Numbered from the stretch's first letter, positions 7,669 through 16,631 are shown. The stretch is 44,365 nucleotides of DNA from VFBF01 sp034440275 (GCA_034440275.1 JAWXBS010000064.1:1-44365), one strand, 5' to 3'. Program-made: numbers and translations. The notes: generated by a model not told the origin, from the letters alone.

Positions 7669-9192
7669 ATGGCCTACAAATCGCTCCGTGAATTCCTCCA
7701 GAAGCTCGACGCCGAGAAGCAGCTCGCGCGCGTGACCGCCCCCGTCTCCACCGTCCTTGAAATGACGGAGATCCAGACGCGCCTGCTCGCCACGCAAGGG
7801 CCGGCGGTGCTGTTCCAGAACGCCGTCACCGAACGCGGACCCGCGGAGATGCCGGTGCTCGCCAATCTCTTCGGCACGGTGGAGCGCGTGGCGATGGCGG
7901 TGACGCTCGATGGCAAGGAGCGGCGCACGGCGCATGACCTGCGGGAAGTGGGCGAGTTGCTCGCCTTCCTGCGCCAGCCGGAGCCGCCGCGCGGTCTGAA
8001 GGACGCGCTCGATCTGTTGCCGATTGCGCAGAAGGTCATGGCGATGCGGCCGCAGACGGTGTCGCGCGCGCCGTGCCAGGACATCGTGCTCGAAGGCGAC
8101 GCGATCGATCTTGATCGTCTGCCGATACAATCGTGCTGGCCGGGCGAGCCTGCGCCGCTGATCACCTGGCCGCTGGTGGTGACGAAGGGCCCGAGCGAGA
8201 AGAAGGAGGACGACTACAATCTCGGCATCTACCGGATGCAGAAACGCGGCAAGCGCGAGACGCTGATGCGCTGGCTGCACGCGCGCGGCGGCGCGCAGCA
8301 CCACCGGCGCTGGAAGGAAAAGCTGAAGGAGCCGATGCCGGTGGCCTGCGTGCTTGGCGCCGATCCGGGCACGATCCTCGCGGCGGTGACGCCGGTGCCG
8401 GATACGCTGAGCGAGTATCAGTTTGCGGGCCTGTTGCGCGGGCGCAAGGTCGAGCTTGTGGCGTGCAAGACGATCCCGCTGAAAGTGCCGGCGGAAGCCG
8501 AGATCGTGCTCGAAGGGCACGTCATGCTCGATGAGATGGGCGACGAAGGCCCCTACGGCGATCACACGGGCTACTACAATTCCGTCGAGCAGTTTCCGGT
8601 GTTCAGGATCAGCGCAATCACCATGCGCAAGGACCCGATGTATCTCTCGACGTTCACCGGCCGCCCGCCGGACGAGCCGAGCGTGCTGGGCGAGGCGCTC
8701 AACGAGGTGTTCATTCCGCTGCTGAAGCAGCACTTTCCCGAGATCGTCGATTTCTGGCTGCCGCCGGAAGGCTGCAGCTATCGCATCGCGGTCGTGTCGA
8801 TGAAGAAGGCCTATCCCGGCCACGCCAAACGCGTGATGATGGGCGCGTGGAGTTACCTCCGCCAGTTCATGTACACGAAATGGATCATCGTCGTGGACGA
8901 CGACATCAACGCGCGCGACTGGAAGGACGTGATGTGGGCGATCAGCACGCGCATGGACCCCGTGCGCGACGTGACACTGATCGAGAACGCGCCGATCGAC
9001 TATCTCGACTTCGCGTCGCCGGAGTCAGGCCTCGGCGGCAAGATCGGACTTGATGCAACGAACAAATGGGTCCCCGAGACGAAACGCGAATGGGGCGAAC
9101 AGATCCGCATGGATGAGGAGATCATCCAGCGCGTCACGGAGAAATGGGGGAGCCTGGGTTTGCCCGGTGGGGGGAAACCGATCTGGAAGTGA
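7669..9192 (+). CDS. ubiD: UbiD-family prenylated-FMN-dependent decarboxylase
   Basis: The 507-residue product matches the UbiD family, which uses prenylated FMN to decarboxylate 3-polyprenyl-4-hydroxybenzoate in ubiquinone synthesis. The active-site stretch DEMGDEGPYGDHTGYYN (about residues 288-304) carries the conserved acidic residues. Other family blocks are YNLGIYRMQ, GRPPDEPS, KQHFPEIVDFWLPPEGCSYR and the late VDDDINARDWKDVMWAI. Length is normal. ATG 7669 gives MAYKSLREFL. Given a UbiA gene in the same window, the ubiquinone role is likely, although catabolic UbiD enzymes look similar. A UbiX partner that makes the cofactor is not in this window. Confidence 0.88.
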   Translation: MAYKSLREFLQKLDAEKQLARVTAPVSTVLEMTEIQTRLLATQGPAVLFQNAVTERGPAEMPVLANLFGTVERVAMAVTLDGKERRTAHDLREVGELLAFLRQPEPPRGLKDALDLLPIAQKVMAMRPQTVSRAPCQDIVLEGDAIDLDRLPIQSCWPGEPAPLITWPLVVTKGPSEKKEDDYNLGIYRMQKRGKRETLMRWLHARGGAQHHRRWKEKLKEPMPVACVLGADPGTILAAVTPVPDTLSEYQFAGLLRGRKVELVACKTIPLKVPAEAEIVLEGHVMLDEMGDEGPYGDHTGYYNSVEQFPVFRISAITMRKDPMYLSTFTGRPPDEPSVLGEALNEVFIPLLKQHFPEIVDFWLPPEGCSYRIAVVSMKKAYPGHAKRVMMGAWSYLRQFMYTKWIIVVDDDINARDWKDVMWAISTRMDPVRDVTLIENAPIDYLDFASPESGLGGKIGLDATNKWVPETKREWGEQIRMDEEIIQRVTEKWGSLGLPGGGKPIWK

Positions 9193-9196
9193 GCTT

Positions 9197-10192
9197 CTAG
9201 GCGCTACACCCGATCCCGCGCGCCCACCCCTGCTCCAGCGCCAGCATCCCAAACTGCGCCACCCAGTGGCCCACCGCCATGTAGTCGTCCTTCATGGCGT
9301 CCCACTGCGCGTAGCCGGCGTTCAGATGCGCGCAGTAGAGATCGCGAAAGCGCGCATCGCCCGTCGCGCCGTAGAGCGCCGCGTAGCCCCATGCGCGGGA
9401 GAAGTTCTTGCCGAAGAGATGGGCGTTGGCGCCGGGCGCGAGATCGAGCGGCGCGAGCGTTTCGATCCCTGGATTCCAACGCGCGTACCATGTCGCGAAT
9501 TCCGGCTTCGTCGCGACTTCGCTCACGAGCCACGCCCAGCTCAGGCATGTCGAGAGAAAGCCACGCGGTTCGGCGGCGAGATTGCACTGCGCCTCCGACG
9601 CCATCCAGCGCGTGCGCGTCTCGGTAACGACGAAGGCTTCCAGGCGCGCATCCTTCTCGGCGCGCGCATAGGCGAGGAGATTGATCATCGCGAAGGTCGC
9701 ACTGCGATAGTCGCGCGCGTTGGGATCGGCGGGCGCTGCGCGGTACATCGCTTCCATGGAGCGCGCGATTTCGGTCGCGAGCGGCGCGAGGCGATCGTCT
9801 CCCCCGGCCGCTTTGCGCGCGAGATACAGGCGCAGGAACCATGCGCGCCCGTACGGCGCCTCGAAGGCGGGGTCGGCGCGGAGATCGCGCAGTTCGGCGG
9901 CGAGGCCCGTGGGGGTCAGCGAGCCGTCGAGAAGGAGATCATAGGCGTCGTCGCCCGTCAGTGTCTGATAGGCGGTGAGCGCGTAGTGCGCGTGCGCCGA
10001 GGAGTGCCAGTCGACGCAGCCGCGAAACACCGGATGCGTGGTGTCGTTGCGCGCGGCGCAATAGGCGGCCTGCTTGGCGAAGGCCTGCGCCATGGTCGTC
10101 TCGCGCGCTGCGGCGGGGACCGCGGGCGACGCCGCGCATGCCGACAGCGCCATTGCCGCCAGCGCCATGCCGATGAATTTTCCAAATGCCAT
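9197..10192 (-). CDS. DUF2891 family lipoprotein
   Basis: The 331-residue product has a lipoprotein signal with lipobox ALSAC (Cys19). The mature part matches DUF2891, whose mark is the stretch THPVFRGCVDWHSSAHAHYAL. The rest is helix-rich with repeated Trp/Tyr blocks such as PYGRAWFLRLY and SRAWGYAALY, consistent with an alpha/alpha toroid, a fold common among glycan-active enzymes, though that is inference. ATG 10192 follows AGGGATGA. It converges on the ubiD gene with only 4 bases between stops and diverges from the cytochrome gene. No function is established for the family. Confidence 0.82.
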   Translation of the reverse strand: MAFGKFIGMALAAMALSACAASPAVPAAARETTMAQAFAKQAAYCAARNDTTHPVFRGCVDWHSSAHAHYALTAYQTLTGDDAYDLLLDGSLTPTGLAAELRDLRADPAFEAPYGRAWFLRLYLARKAAGGDDRLAPLATEIARSMEAMYRAAPADPNARDYRSATFAMINLLAYARAEKDARLEAFVVTETRTRWMASEAQCNLAAEPRGFLSTCLSWAWLVSEVATKPEFATWYARWNPGIETLAPLDLAPGANAHLFGKNFSRAWGYAALYGATGDARFRDLYCAHLNAGYAQWDAMKDDYMAVGHWVAQFGMLALEQGWARGIGCSA

Positions 10193-10272
10193 CGCGTGTC
10201 ATCCCTGATCCGTCTTGATCGGTTATGTCACGAAGCTAATCTGGCGTGGGAACAGATTTGGGGAGACCTCAC

Positions 10273-10713
10273 ATGATCCGTTGCATCCTGGGCGCGTGCG
10301 CCCTGCTCGCCGTCGCCGCATGCGCGCAAGCGACATCGAGCAACCCAGCCGATACGCCAAACGCCTTCGCTGTGGTCGAACGCGGCAAGTATCTGGTGGA
10401 GAGCATCGGCCTCTGCGCCGACTGCCACACGCAGCGCCTGCCGACAGGCATGCTCGACAAAACGCGCGATCTCCACGGCGCGACGCTCGTGTTCGCGCCC
10501 ATGCATCCCCAGCCCTGGGCGCCCACGACCCCGGCGCTCGCTGGCCTGCCAACAGGCTACACGGAGGCGCAGTTCGTCAGCTTCCTGCAGACCGGGGCGC
10601 GACCGGACGGCTCGCAGCCGCTGCCGCCCATGCCGCCCAATCGCTTCAATGAAGAGGACGCCAAGGCGATGACCGCCTACCTCAAGTCCCTGCCCAAGCC
10701 GCCGGCGAAATAG
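10273..10713 (+). CDS. Exported monohaem cytochrome c family protein
   Basis: The 146-residue product has a signal peptide ending VAAC, so it may be a lipoprotein. The haem site CADCH lies at residues 48-52, and MPP near residue 117 offers a likely axial methionine. The order RGKYLVES-GLCADCHT...TGARPDG-PPMP...DAKAMTAYLKSLP is typical of small class I cytochromes linked to alcohol or aldehyde dehydrogenases and related periplasmic oxidases. ATG 10273 follows GGGGAGA. It is divergent from the DUF2891 gene. Its electron partners are not in this window. Confidence 0.88.
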   Translation: MIRCILGACALLAVAACAQATSSNPADTPNAFAVVERGKYLVESIGLCADCHTQRLPTGMLDKTRDLHGATLVFAPMHPQPWAPTTPALAGLPTGYTEAQFVSFLQTGARPDGSQPLPPMPPNRFNEEDAKAMTAYLKSLPKPPAK

Positions 10714-10716
10714 CGC

Positions 10717-10941
10717 TCAGACTTCGAAGATCCGCGAACGGGGCGTGCGGAAGCTGTCGTCGTTGTCGTTGGCGGGCGCAGGCGTCACCGACGCGAGCCA
10801 GGCGAGCAAACGCGGAAAGCTGATGAAGGCCGACGCGCAGACGAGCGCGACCGTCGCCGCGAGCAGCGCAGCGACGGCCGACGACCCGTGAAGGGGCGTG
10901 AACAGGTCCGGGAGAACCATCAATCTCTTGCCCATACCCAT
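10717..10941 (-). CDS. Small single-helix membrane protein, unknown
   Basis: A 74-residue frame has one clear hydrophobic segment (about residues 20-47, AAL-LAATVALVCASAFISF) and a polar, Asp/Asn-rich end with NDNDD. ATG 10941 is preceded by GAAAGG; a second ATG lies two codons on. It ends 3 bases from the cytochrome gene on the other strand. I recognise no family. High GC third positions and the ribosome site favour a real gene, but the short length leaves doubt. Confidence 0.5.
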   Translation of the reverse strand: MGMGKRLMVLPDLFTPLHGSSAVAALLAATVALVCASAFISFPRLLAWLASVTPAPANDNDDSFRTPRSRIFEV

Positions 10942-11010
10942 CGCCTTTCGGGGGTTGCCCGGGGCGATTTCTTTGTGTGGGGACACCTTTAGCGCGACGC
11001 AGTGAACACC

Positions 11011-11044
11011 CCGTTTCGACGGGGGCCAAAGAGGGTCGAAACGG
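11011..11044. promoter_or_regulatory. Perfect 10-bp inverted repeat between divergent genes
   Basis: CCGTTTCGAC at 11011-11020 and its exact complement GTCGAAACGG at 11035-11044 are separated by 14 bases. It sits in the 228-bp gap between the small membrane protein gene (minus) and the MAPEG gene (plus). It could be an operator for a dimeric regulator or a hairpin in a leader RNA. Nothing else clear is in this gap apart from a 12-bp palindrome, TAACGCCCGTTA, near 11090. Confidence 0.5.
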
Positions 11045-11169
11045 CGAAAATATCCGCCCCCGCTGCACCTTTTTCAGCGGCCTTTGCTAACGCCCGTTAA
11101 CACGTCCGCGCCTCTCGCGGCGCGCGGCGGACGGGGCTAGAGTTCGGCCAGCGCGAAGACGCGGGGAAA

Positions 11170-11580
11170 ATGACGATGACGAAACTCGACTGGGCGTCGG
11201 TCTATGCCGGCGTAAACCTGCTGATCCTGTTTTTCCTAGCCTTCGGGGTGGTGCAGGCCCGCCAGAAGCACAAGGTCACCCTTGGGGACGGCGGCAACCC
11301 GGCCGTGCTGCAGGCCATGCGCGCCCACGCCAACGCCACGGAATATATTCCAGCCGCCCTCGTCGGCCTCGGCCTGATGGCCATCCTCGATCCGATCCCC
11401 GTGCTGGCGGTGCAGATACTGGGCGGCGTGTTCACCGTTGGTCGCGTGCTGCACGGCTTCGGCCTGTCGAGTAGCGGCGGCGTGACCTTCGGAAGACTGG
11501 CGGGCACCGTGCTGACCTGGCTCGGATTCCTCGGCATCGGCGGCGGATTGATCTGGGCTGGCCTCTCTCCGTTGCTGTAA
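11170..11580 (+). CDS. MAPEG family membrane protein
   Basis: The 136-residue product fits the bacterial MAPEG family (membrane-associated proteins in eicosanoid and glutathione metabolism). Four hydrophobic helices are visible, with the family marks QKHKVTLGDGGNPAVLQAMRAHANATEYIP between helices 1 and 2 and GRVLHGFG near helix 3. Bacterial members may carry glutathione transferase or peroxidase activity, but the substrate is usually not known. No close ribosome site is obvious; a second ATG lies two codons downstream. Confidence 0.88.
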   Translation: MTMTKLDWASVYAGVNLLILFFLAFGVVQARQKHKVTLGDGGNPAVLQAMRAHANATEYIPAALVGLGLMAILDPIPVLAVQILGGVFTVGRVLHGFGLSSSGGVTFGRLAGTVLTWLGFLGIGGGLIWAGLSPLL

Positions 11581-11631
11581 GGGCTCTCTCCTCTGAGTTG
11601 CCGCGCCGACCAACGCGGGCCATGTAGGGGC

Positions 11632-12975
11632 ATGCCCTACGATACCGCGCCGGACGGCGTTCTTGAATCCCTTCTCGGTCACGCCCGCACCGCCGGCGCC
11701 GACGCCGCCGACGCGAGCCTCTCGGTCAGCGAAAGCCTCTCCGTCGATGTGCGGATGGGCGAGTTCGAGGGCGTGGAGCGTTCGGAGTCGCGCTCGGTCG
11801 GCCTGCGCGCCTTCATCGGCAAGAAGCAGGCGGGCGCGACGACGTCCGATCTATCGCCTGACGGCCTGAAGGCGCTCGCCGAGCGCGTGGTCGCGATGGC
11901 GAAGTTCGCGCCGGAAGATCCGTGGTGCGGCCTGCTCGATCCGTCTGAGCGCGCGACCTCGTTCCCGGACCTCGACACCCATGACGACGCGCGCCCAGAC
12001 GCCGACAGGCTCGAGGCGATGGCCAAGGAAGCGGAGGACGCGGCACTCGCCGTCGCGGGCGTAACAAACTCTTCCGGCTCCGGCGCGTCGTGGAGCGCGG
12101 GGTCGGTGACCATGCGCACGTCCGACGGCTTCAGCGGCGGCTCGCGCGCCAGCTCCTACGGCATCGGCGTCTCCCCGCTCGCGGAGCGCGACGGCAAGAA
12201 AGAACGCGACTGGGACGGCCACAACGTGCGCCACTTCAACGAATTGCGGAAGCCAGCCGACATCGGCCGCACCGCCGGCGAGCGCGCGGTCGCACGCCTC
12301 GGCTCCCGCAAGATCGAAAGCTGCAAGGCGGCGGTGATTTTCGAGAACCGCCTCGCGGGCTCCATGGTGTCGCCGATGCTCGGCGCCATTTCAGGCGCAG
12401 CCATCGCGCGCGGGGTGTCCTTCCTGAAGGAAAAACTCGGGCAACAAGTTTACGCCAAGGGCGTCAACATCGAAGACGATCCGTTCCGCAAGCGCGGCCT
12501 TTCCTCGCGGCCCTTCGACGGCGAAGGCGCGTCAGGACAACGCCGCCTGCTCATCGACGACGGCGTGCTGACCACATGGCTGCTCAACGCATCCGCCGCG
12601 CGGCAACTCGGCCTGAAGACTACGGGCCACGCCACCCTCGGCCACGGCGGTCCGCCCGGCATCTCCAGCACCAACGTCACGCTGCAGCCGGGCACGAAGA
12701 GCCTCGAAGAGCTGATGAAGGACGCCGGCAAGGGACTGCTCATCACCGACAAGTTCTCCCCTTCACTCAACGCCAACACCGGCGACTGGTCGGTCGGCGT
12801 GTCGGGTTTCTGGTTCGAGAACGGCGCGCGCGCCTATCCCGTCAGCGAGATCACCGTCGCGGGCAATCTCATCGACATCTTCGCGCGCCTCATCCCCGGC
12901 TCCGATCTGGAGCGCCGCGGCGGTGTCGACGCGCCGAGCGTGCTGATCGACGACCTGACCATCGCCGGTGTCTGA
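11632..12975 (+). CDS. pmbA: TldD/PmbA family metalloprotease subunit (PmbA/TldE)
   Basis: The 447-residue product matches PmbA (TldE), which with TldD forms a protease that processes peptides such as microcins and affects CcdA stability. Blocks include the N-terminal GADAADASLSVSESLSVDVRMGE, the central GGSRASSYG and DIGRTAGERAVARLG, and the C-terminal SSTNVTLQPGTKSLEEL and NTGDWSVGVSGFWFENG. It lacks the HExxxH-type site of TldD, as expected for this subunit. The frame overlaps the next gene by 8 bases. In many alphaproteobacteria this gene starts the same run of cysQ-like, DUF4170 and lipid A genes. Confidence 0.92.
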   Translation: MPYDTAPDGVLESLLGHARTAGADAADASLSVSESLSVDVRMGEFEGVERSESRSVGLRAFIGKKQAGATTSDLSPDGLKALAERVVAMAKFAPEDPWCGLLDPSERATSFPDLDTHDDARPDADRLEAMAKEAEDAALAVAGVTNSSGSGASWSAGSVTMRTSDGFSGGSRASSYGIGVSPLAERDGKKERDWDGHNVRHFNELRKPADIGRTAGERAVARLGSRKIESCKAAVIFENRLAGSMVSPMLGAISGAAIARGVSFLKEKLGQQVYAKGVNIEDDPFRKRGLSSRPFDGEGASGQRRLLIDDGVLTTWLLNASAARQLGLKTTGHATLGHGGPPGISSTNVTLQPGTKSLEELMKDAGKGLLITDKFSPSLNANTGDWSVGVSGFWFENGARAYPVSEITVAGNLIDIFARLIPGSDLERRGGVDAPSVLIDDLTIAGV

Positions 12976-13795
12976 TCGCGCGCCAAACCGATCGGAAGAC
13001 CTCGCCCTTCTGCGCGACGCGGCGCTCGCTGCGGGACCGATCATGCGTGACGGTTTCCACGCGGACTACGAGATCTGGTCGAAGGGCGCCGCCGGACCCG
13101 TGACGGCCATCGACCTCGCCGTCGACGCGATGCTGAAGGAGCGCCTACGCACGGCGCGTCCCGACTTCGCGTGGCTTTCGGAGGAAACCGCCGACAACGC
13201 GGACCGTCTCTCGAAGCGCCGCGTCTTCGTCGTCGATCCCATCGACGGCACCCGCGCCTTCATCAAGAAGAAGCCCGACTTCGTCACCGCCATCGCCATC
13301 GTCGAAGACGGCAAGCCGGTGGCCGGCGTGATCTACAATCCGATCACCGAAGAACTCTACGAAGCCGTGGACGGCCACGGCGCGACGCTAAACGGCGCAG
13401 CCATTACCGTCAGCACCGCATCCGAGGTCGAAGGGTCGCGCATGATCGGTCCGGAGGACGTGTTCAGAAATCCGCGCTGGCCGACGCCTTGGCCGCCGAT
13501 GGAGATCATCCACAAGAACGCCGTCGCCTATCGCCTCGCGCTCGTCGCCAGCGGCGCGCACGACGCCACCGTCGCGCTCGGCTGGAAAAGCGAGTGGGAC
13601 ATCGCCGCCGCCACCGTCATCGTGCGCGAGGCGGGCGGGCGCGTCAGCGACCCGTGGGACGGCGAGATCACCTTCAACAATCCCGATCCGCGCGCGCCGG
13701 GCGTGATCGCCTCGGGCCCCCGCCTTCACCCTTCGTTGATCGAACGTGTGAAGATCGCGCCTCACCCATCCAGGTTCTCGGAGCGACCCGCATGA
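12968..13795 (+). CDS. cysQ: 3'(2'),5'-bisphosphate nucleotidase / inositol monophosphatase family
   Basis: The 275-residue product has the metal-binding motifs of the lithium-sensitive phosphatases: SEE (71-73), DPIDGT (90-95) and KSEWDIAAA near residue 214. CysQ enzymes remove the 3' phosphate of PAP made during sulfate assimilation; inositol phosphatases share the fold, so the exact substrate is inferred. The start is GTG 12968, inside the end of pmbA, which gives SDRAPNRSEDLALLRDAAL, a normal first helix. The stop overlaps the next start as ATGA. Confidence 0.88.
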   Translation: MSDRAPNRSEDLALLRDAALAAGPIMRDGFHADYEIWSKGAAGPVTAIDLAVDAMLKERLRTARPDFAWLSEETADNADRLSKRRVFVVDPIDGTRAFIKKKPDFVTAIAIVEDGKPVAGVIYNPITEELYEAVDGHGATLNGAAITVSTASEVEGSRMIGPEDVFRNPRWPTPWPPMEIIHKNAVAYRLALVASGAHDATVALGWKSEWDIAAATVIVREAGGRVSDPWDGEITFNNPDPRAPGVIASGPRLHPSLIERVKIAPHPSRFSERPA

Positions 13796-14037
13796 CCGAA
13801 GCCAACCCCCAGCTGCTGCACATCGTGATCGGCGGCGAACTGAAGGCGCTGAGCTCCTACGAGTTCGCCGACCTCTCGGCCATCCATTTCGTCGGCGCCT
13901 TCCCGAACTACAAGGCCGCCTACGACGCCTGGAAGGGCGCCGCGCAACGCACTGTCGACAACGCACGCATGCGCTACTTCATCCTGCACGCCCACCGCCT
14001 CTTCGACCCGGAAACGGGCCAGACGCATGAGCACTGA
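13792..14037 (+). CDS. DUF4170 family protein
   Basis: This 81-residue protein matches DUF4170, an alphaproteobacterial small family. Typical stretches are HIVIGGELKALSSYEF, IHFVGAFPNYKAAYDAWKG and ARMRYFILHAHRLFDP. It overlaps the preceding gene by 4 bases (ATGA) and lies 6 bases before the exporter gene, so it is part of the same transcript. It usually sits in the lipid A gene neighbourhood, yet no function is known. Confidence 0.88.
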   Translation: MTEANPQLLHIVIGGELKALSSYEFADLSAIHFVGAFPNYKAAYDAWKGAAQRTVDNARMRYFILHAHRLFDPETGQTHEH

Positions 14038-14043
14038 CCGCGC

Positions 14044-15783
14044 ATGACTGCCGACGGAAAGGCCGGTCATCTACTCGGACGACTCTGGAAAGACCACCTT
14101 CATCGCTATGGAGGCGATCTACTCGCGCTGACTCCAGTGCTGGCTGCGGTCGCCGCGATTGGCGTCGGCTACACCTTCATTTTTCGCGAGACCATCGGCC
14201 GCTTGCAGGCAGCTGATACCAGTGTGATCACTTGGGCGCCGATTGCTTTTCTCGCAGCGACACTAGCGCGGGCTGGAGCAATTTGGGCGCAGGCGGTGCT
14301 GAGCCAAGGTCTCGGCCACAAGGTGCTTCGCGACCTGCAAGGCGCGATGTTTTCCAAGCTTGTACGCGCGGATTTCGCGCGTTCTCAAAGAGAGAGGTCG
14401 GGGCAGTCAGTCTCGAGACTGACCAACGACGTCAATGTGATCGCCGAAGGTCTGATCCGTTCGTTTCAGGTCGTCGTTCGCGACAGCCTCACGCTGCTGG
14501 GAACACTCCTGTCGATGCTCTGGCTCGACTGGGTCGTCGCGCTCCTGGTCATCGCGATTTTCTTGTTCGCCGGGCCGCCACTGTCTGCGATCGCCAAACG
14601 TGCACGCAGACAGACCGAAAGCGCTCAACTTTTGATGGGGCGTCTTACGAGTCTCCTGTCGGAATCGTTCTCAAGCCCGCGCTTTGTGAAGACCTATGGG
14701 CTTGAGACGCACGAAGAGAGTCGCGCGAATGAGGCATTTGAAGAACGCCGACGAGTAAACATGAAGATCGTTTACAACCGCGCTCGCGTCGAGCCTCTGA
14801 TGGAAGTTCTTGGCGGAATCGCGCTCGCTGTTGTGCTGTCCGTCGCCGGTATGCGGATTGTCGACGGAGCCATGGAGGTCAAGGATCTCCTCGCCATGAT
14901 CGCAGCTGTCGGCATCGCATCGCCGTCCGCACGAAGTCTTGGCACCTTCAACACGCTCTTCAACGAAGGCATCGCCGCCTTGGGCCGCGTGTATGCGCTG
15001 CTCGATGAGAAAGAGGCGGTCACCGACTGCGCCGATGCAAAGCCCCTGTCGACGCGCGAAGGCCGCGTGGCCTTCGAGAACGTGACGTTCGCCTATGAAG
15101 GCGACAACGCCATCGAAGGAGTGAGCTTCGCCGTGGCGCCCGGCGAAACCGTGGCGCTCGTCGGCGCCTCCGGCGCGGGCAAGTCCACCGTCTTCAACTT
15201 GCTGCCGCGCCTCTATGACGCCACAGCCGGCCGCGTCACCGTCGATGGCGTCGATGTGCGCGATGTTACGCTCGCCTCGCTGCGCCGGTCCATCGCGCTG
15301 GTCAGCCAGGACACCACGCTCTTCGACGACACGATCCGCGCCAATATCGCCTTCGGCAATCCCGGCGCGTCCTTCGACGAGATCGAAGCCGCAGCGAAAG
15401 CCGCCGCCGCGCACGATTTCATCCTCGCGCAGCCGCAGGGATATGAGACGCGCGTCGGCGAACGCGGCGCATCCCTTTCCGGCGGCGAACGCCAGCGCAT
15501 CGCGCTCGCCCGCGCCTTCTTGCGCGATGCGCCGATCCTGCTGCTGGACGAAGCCACGAGCGCCCTCGACGCCGAAAGCGAAGCCCGCGTGCAGGATGCG
15601 CTGGCGCGGCTCTCCAAGGGCCGCACGACCCTCGTCATCGCCCACCGGCTCGCCACCGTGCGCGCCGCCGACCGCATCCTCGTCATGGACAAGGGACGCA
15701 TCGTCGAGACCGGCGACCACGACACGCTGATGGCCAAGGACGGCGCCTATGCCCGCCTCGCCCGCCTGCAACTCCAAGCCTAG
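14044..15783 (+). CDS. msbA: ABC exporter, fused permease-ATPase, MsbA-like
   Basis: The 579-residue product has an N-terminal six-helix exporter domain (about residues 25-315) and a C-terminal ATPase with Walker A GASGAGKST (near 374-382), Q-loop VSQDTTLF, signature LSGGERQR (near 479), Walker B ILLLDE (near 499) and H-loop IAHRL. Its position between DUF4170 and the lipid A genes makes it the likely flippase for core lipid A in the inner membrane. Odd point: the permease half, up to about 14930, uses many A/T-ending codons, while the ATPase half is strongly GC-ending. The gene may therefore be a mosaic. A generic lipid or drug exporter is the alternative. Confidence 0.85.
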   Translation: MTADGKAGHLLGRLWKDHLHRYGGDLLALTPVLAAVAAIGVGYTFIFRETIGRLQAADTSVITWAPIAFLAATLARAGAIWAQAVLSQGLGHKVLRDLQGAMFSKLVRADFARSQRERSGQSVSRLTNDVNVIAEGLIRSFQVVVRDSLTLLGTLLSMLWLDWVVALLVIAIFLFAGPPLSAIAKRARRQTESAQLLMGRLTSLLSESFSSPRFVKTYGLETHEESRANEAFEERRRVNMKIVYNRARVEPLMEVLGGIALAVVLSVAGMRIVDGAMEVKDLLAMIAAVGIASPSARSLGTFNTLFNEGIAALGRVYALLDEKEAVTDCADAKPLSTREGRVAFENVTFAYEGDNAIEGVSFAVAPGETVALVGASGAGKSTVFNLLPRLYDATAGRVTVDGVDVRDVTLASLRRSIALVSQDTTLFDDTIRANIAFGNPGASFDEIEAAAKAAAAHDFILAQPQGYETRVGERGASLSGGERQRIALARAFLRDAPILLLDEATSALDAESEARVQDALARLSKGRTTLVIAHRLATVRAADRILVMDKGRIVETGDHDTLMAKDGAYARLARLQLQA

Positions 15784-15830
15784 ACGCGCGCGAGCGATTT
15801 CTTAACGACATGTTGCGATAGTGGCGGGCC

Positions 15831-16631
15831 ATGAAGATCACGCCAGCCATAGCCTCGATGCTGTTCTCCGGCTCGACCACCGGCTCCTCGCTGCTGGCGA
15901 CTCTGTCAGGCGGTGTATCGTCGAGCACGACCGCCACGCGCGATCCGCTGAGCACGCTCAAGGATGCGGAAAAAAACAGCGCCAAGTACGTCGCTGCGAA
16001 GGCCAAGGAGCCTCAGGTCAAGAAGGAACTCGCCGCCTTCGACAAGGCGCTCGCGAACGCCAAGAGTGTCGAAGACTTCTTCAAGAATCCGACGGCGATG
16101 AAAGTCTTCCTCACCGCCAACGGTCTGGGCGATCAGGCCGCCAACCGCGTGCTCGTCACGCGCACGCTGGACTCCGACTATCTCGACGAGACTTCGCTCG
16201 CGGCCCGCATGGGCGCAACGCGCGGCGCGTGGTACGAAACGGCGATGGCGTACGACTTCCATTACAGTGGTCTGGATGTGCTGAGAAAGCCGGAGTCGAT
16301 CGCCGAGATCAAGGAAGGCTACGCGCAGGCGCTCTGGCGGGAATCGCTGGAGACCTCTGCGCCCGGCGTTTCCTACGCGCTTGCCTTCAAGGAACGCGCC
16401 GCCACGCTCGATAGCGCCTACAAGGTTCTCGGCGATCCGGTGGGCCGCGAAGTGGTCACCACCGCGCTTGGCCTGCCGCCGCAGATCGCCTACCAGCCGG
16501 TGACGAGCCAGGCCGCGCTCATCGAGCGCCGTCTCGACGTCACGCGCCTGAAAAACCCCGTCTATGTCGACAGCCTCGTGAAACGCTACCTCGTGCTTCG
16601 CAACGGCGGCGCTTCGGGCGTCACGGCCTAA
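15831..16631 (+). CDS. DUF1217 family protein (possibly flagellar)
   Basis: The 266-residue product matches DUF1217, a family often found with flagellar genes in alphaproteobacteria. Visible signs are the Ser/Thr-rich N terminus, AKEPQVKKELAAFDKALANAKSVEDFFKNPTAMK-FLTANGLG, and a C-terminal block ending DSLVKRYLVLRNGG. No signal peptide or membrane helix is clear, which would suit flagellar export. No other flagellar gene is in the window. A CtrA-like half-matching site lies just upstream. Role is unproven. Confidence 0.8.
   Translation: MKITPAIASMLFSGSTTGSSLLATLSGGVSSSTTATRDPLSTLKDAEKNSAKYVAAKAKEPQVKKELAAFDKALANAKSVEDFFKNPTAMKVFLTANGLGDQAANRVLVTRTLDSDYLDETSLAARMGATRGAWYETAMAYDFHYSGLDVLRKPESIAEIKEGYAQALWRESLETSAPGVSYALAFKERAATLDSAYKVLGDPVGREVVTTALGLPPQIAYQPVTSQAALIERRLDVTRLKNPVYVDSLVKRYLVLRNGGASGVTA

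Noticed and set aside
11085..11102. CTAACGCCCGTTAAC as a CtrA site before the MAPEG gene.
   Set aside because: The spacing is six bases rather than seven and the first half-site is CTAA; it is too far from the consensus.
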